NCBI RefSeq assembly: GCF_008930665.1
Contig: NZ_PQMG01000005.1
Location: 148,614 to 212,613 of the forward strand
Source of the DNA: Corynebacterium sp. 74A
Lineage (GTDB): Bacteria; Actinomycetota; Actinomycetes; Mycobacteriales; Mycobacteriaceae
Length of the DNA stretch: 64,000 nt
Reading direction: 5' to 3'
Below, in pieces: positions 63,889-64,000 of the stretch; within the stretch, counting starts at the first letter, position 1, and every line of letters begins with the position of its first letter. A model generated the notes under the pieces. That model did no database searches, was not told the origin of the DNA, and saw only the letters and a program-made list of their open reading frames with translations. The translations under genes were made by a program, and so were the position numbers.

Positions 63889-64000
63889 CGGCGGTGACTT
63901 ACTCTCCCACACCCTCCCGGGTGCAGTACCATCAGCGCTGTCGGGCTTAGCTTCCGGGTTCGGAATGGGACCGGGCGTGTCCCCGATGCTATAACCACCG
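63889..64000 (-). rRNA. rrf: 5S rRNA (5' end outside window)
   Basis: On the minus strand the sequence carries the 5S landmarks CCCATTCCGAACCCGGAAGC and GATGGTACTGCACCCGG, and its 3' part GAGAGTAAGTCACCGCC pairs with the 5' end CGGTGGTTATAGC at the window edge. Only a few 5' bases are missing. The operon continues to the right, so 23S and 16S lie beyond the window. Confidence 0.93.

Overview
The window is about 62-64% GC (estimated by eye), densely coded on both strands, and comes from a member of the Corynebacteriales, most likely a Corynebacterium. The pointers are GlxR, a WhiB4/WhcA regulator beside a PASTA-type ponA, a fused MrpA/MrpB antiporter followed by mrpC-G, the katA-sigC-tgt block, a 6C RNA beside the Ssd/CpaE-like gene, and DUF222-HNH and DUF4244 proteins. 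From memory, the gene order from the adenylate cyclase to the metallophosphoesterase (about 8.3-35.4 kb) follows Mycobacterium tuberculosis Rv3645-Rv3683, with some gaps. No species can be named from the sequence alone.

Layout. 0-1.4 kb: the end of an ABC ATPase and its permease. 1.4-1.8 kb: tRNA-Ser(GGA) and the SRP RNA. 1.9-4.7 kb: a frameshifted FAD amine oxidase, an FMN split-barrel protein and a PadR/DUF5808 pair. 4.9-6.8 kb: a divergent pair (OGG-fold glycosylase, GIY-YIG/DUF4357 nuclease) at the 3' side of tRNA-Thr(CGT), the best accessory islet here. 7-16.5 kb: holB, cyaB, a Nudix gene, topA, cspA and a DUF1998 helicase. 16.7-21.5 kb: a Tad/Flp pilus locus and the 6C RNA. 21.6-31.1 kb: a housekeeping block (HAD phosphatase, holin-like protein, alpha/beta hydrolase, marP, CoA Nudix, TlpA-like thioredoxin, nth, glxR, MBL hydrolase, ridA). 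31.1-35.5 kb: whcA/ponA, yqeY, a phosphoesterase and tRNA-Pro(CGG). 35.6-40 kb: an amidohydrolase, a decayed MHS transporter, a K+ channel and a YhgE/Pip-like protein. 40-46.2 kb: the mrp antiporter operon. 46.3-52.2 kb: a DUF222-HNH protein and a GntP permease/TetR/mmsB/mmsA catabolic cluster. 52.4-62.9 kb: katA, sigC, tgt, an MMPL exporter, a pseudouridine synthase and a LolD/FtsX-type ABC pair. 62.9-64 kb: a secreted protein and the 3' part of an rRNA operon (5S).

Functional themes are DNA replication and repair (holB, topA, nth, helicase, OGG-like), cyclic AMP signalling (a membrane cyclase and its likely receptor regulator GlxR in one window), envelope and pH/redox homeostasis (MarP, PonA, WhcA, Mrp antiporter, catalase) and surface pili.

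The most unusual signals are at the level of short DNA words. The octamer CACTACTG is packed into about 36.2-52.3 kb (31 matches to its 7-base core, against 2 in the other 48 kb). It is written through three different codon pairs (Leu-Leu CTA-CTG, Thr-Thr ACT-ACT, Val-Val GTA-GTG) in many unrelated genes, which argues for selection or biased gain of a DNA or RNA word rather than protein constraint. A second word, the 11-mer GCTTATCGACG, occurs ten times across the window, six of them at or next to gene 3' ends. I could not match either word to a known signal. Counts were made by eye and need a machine recount.
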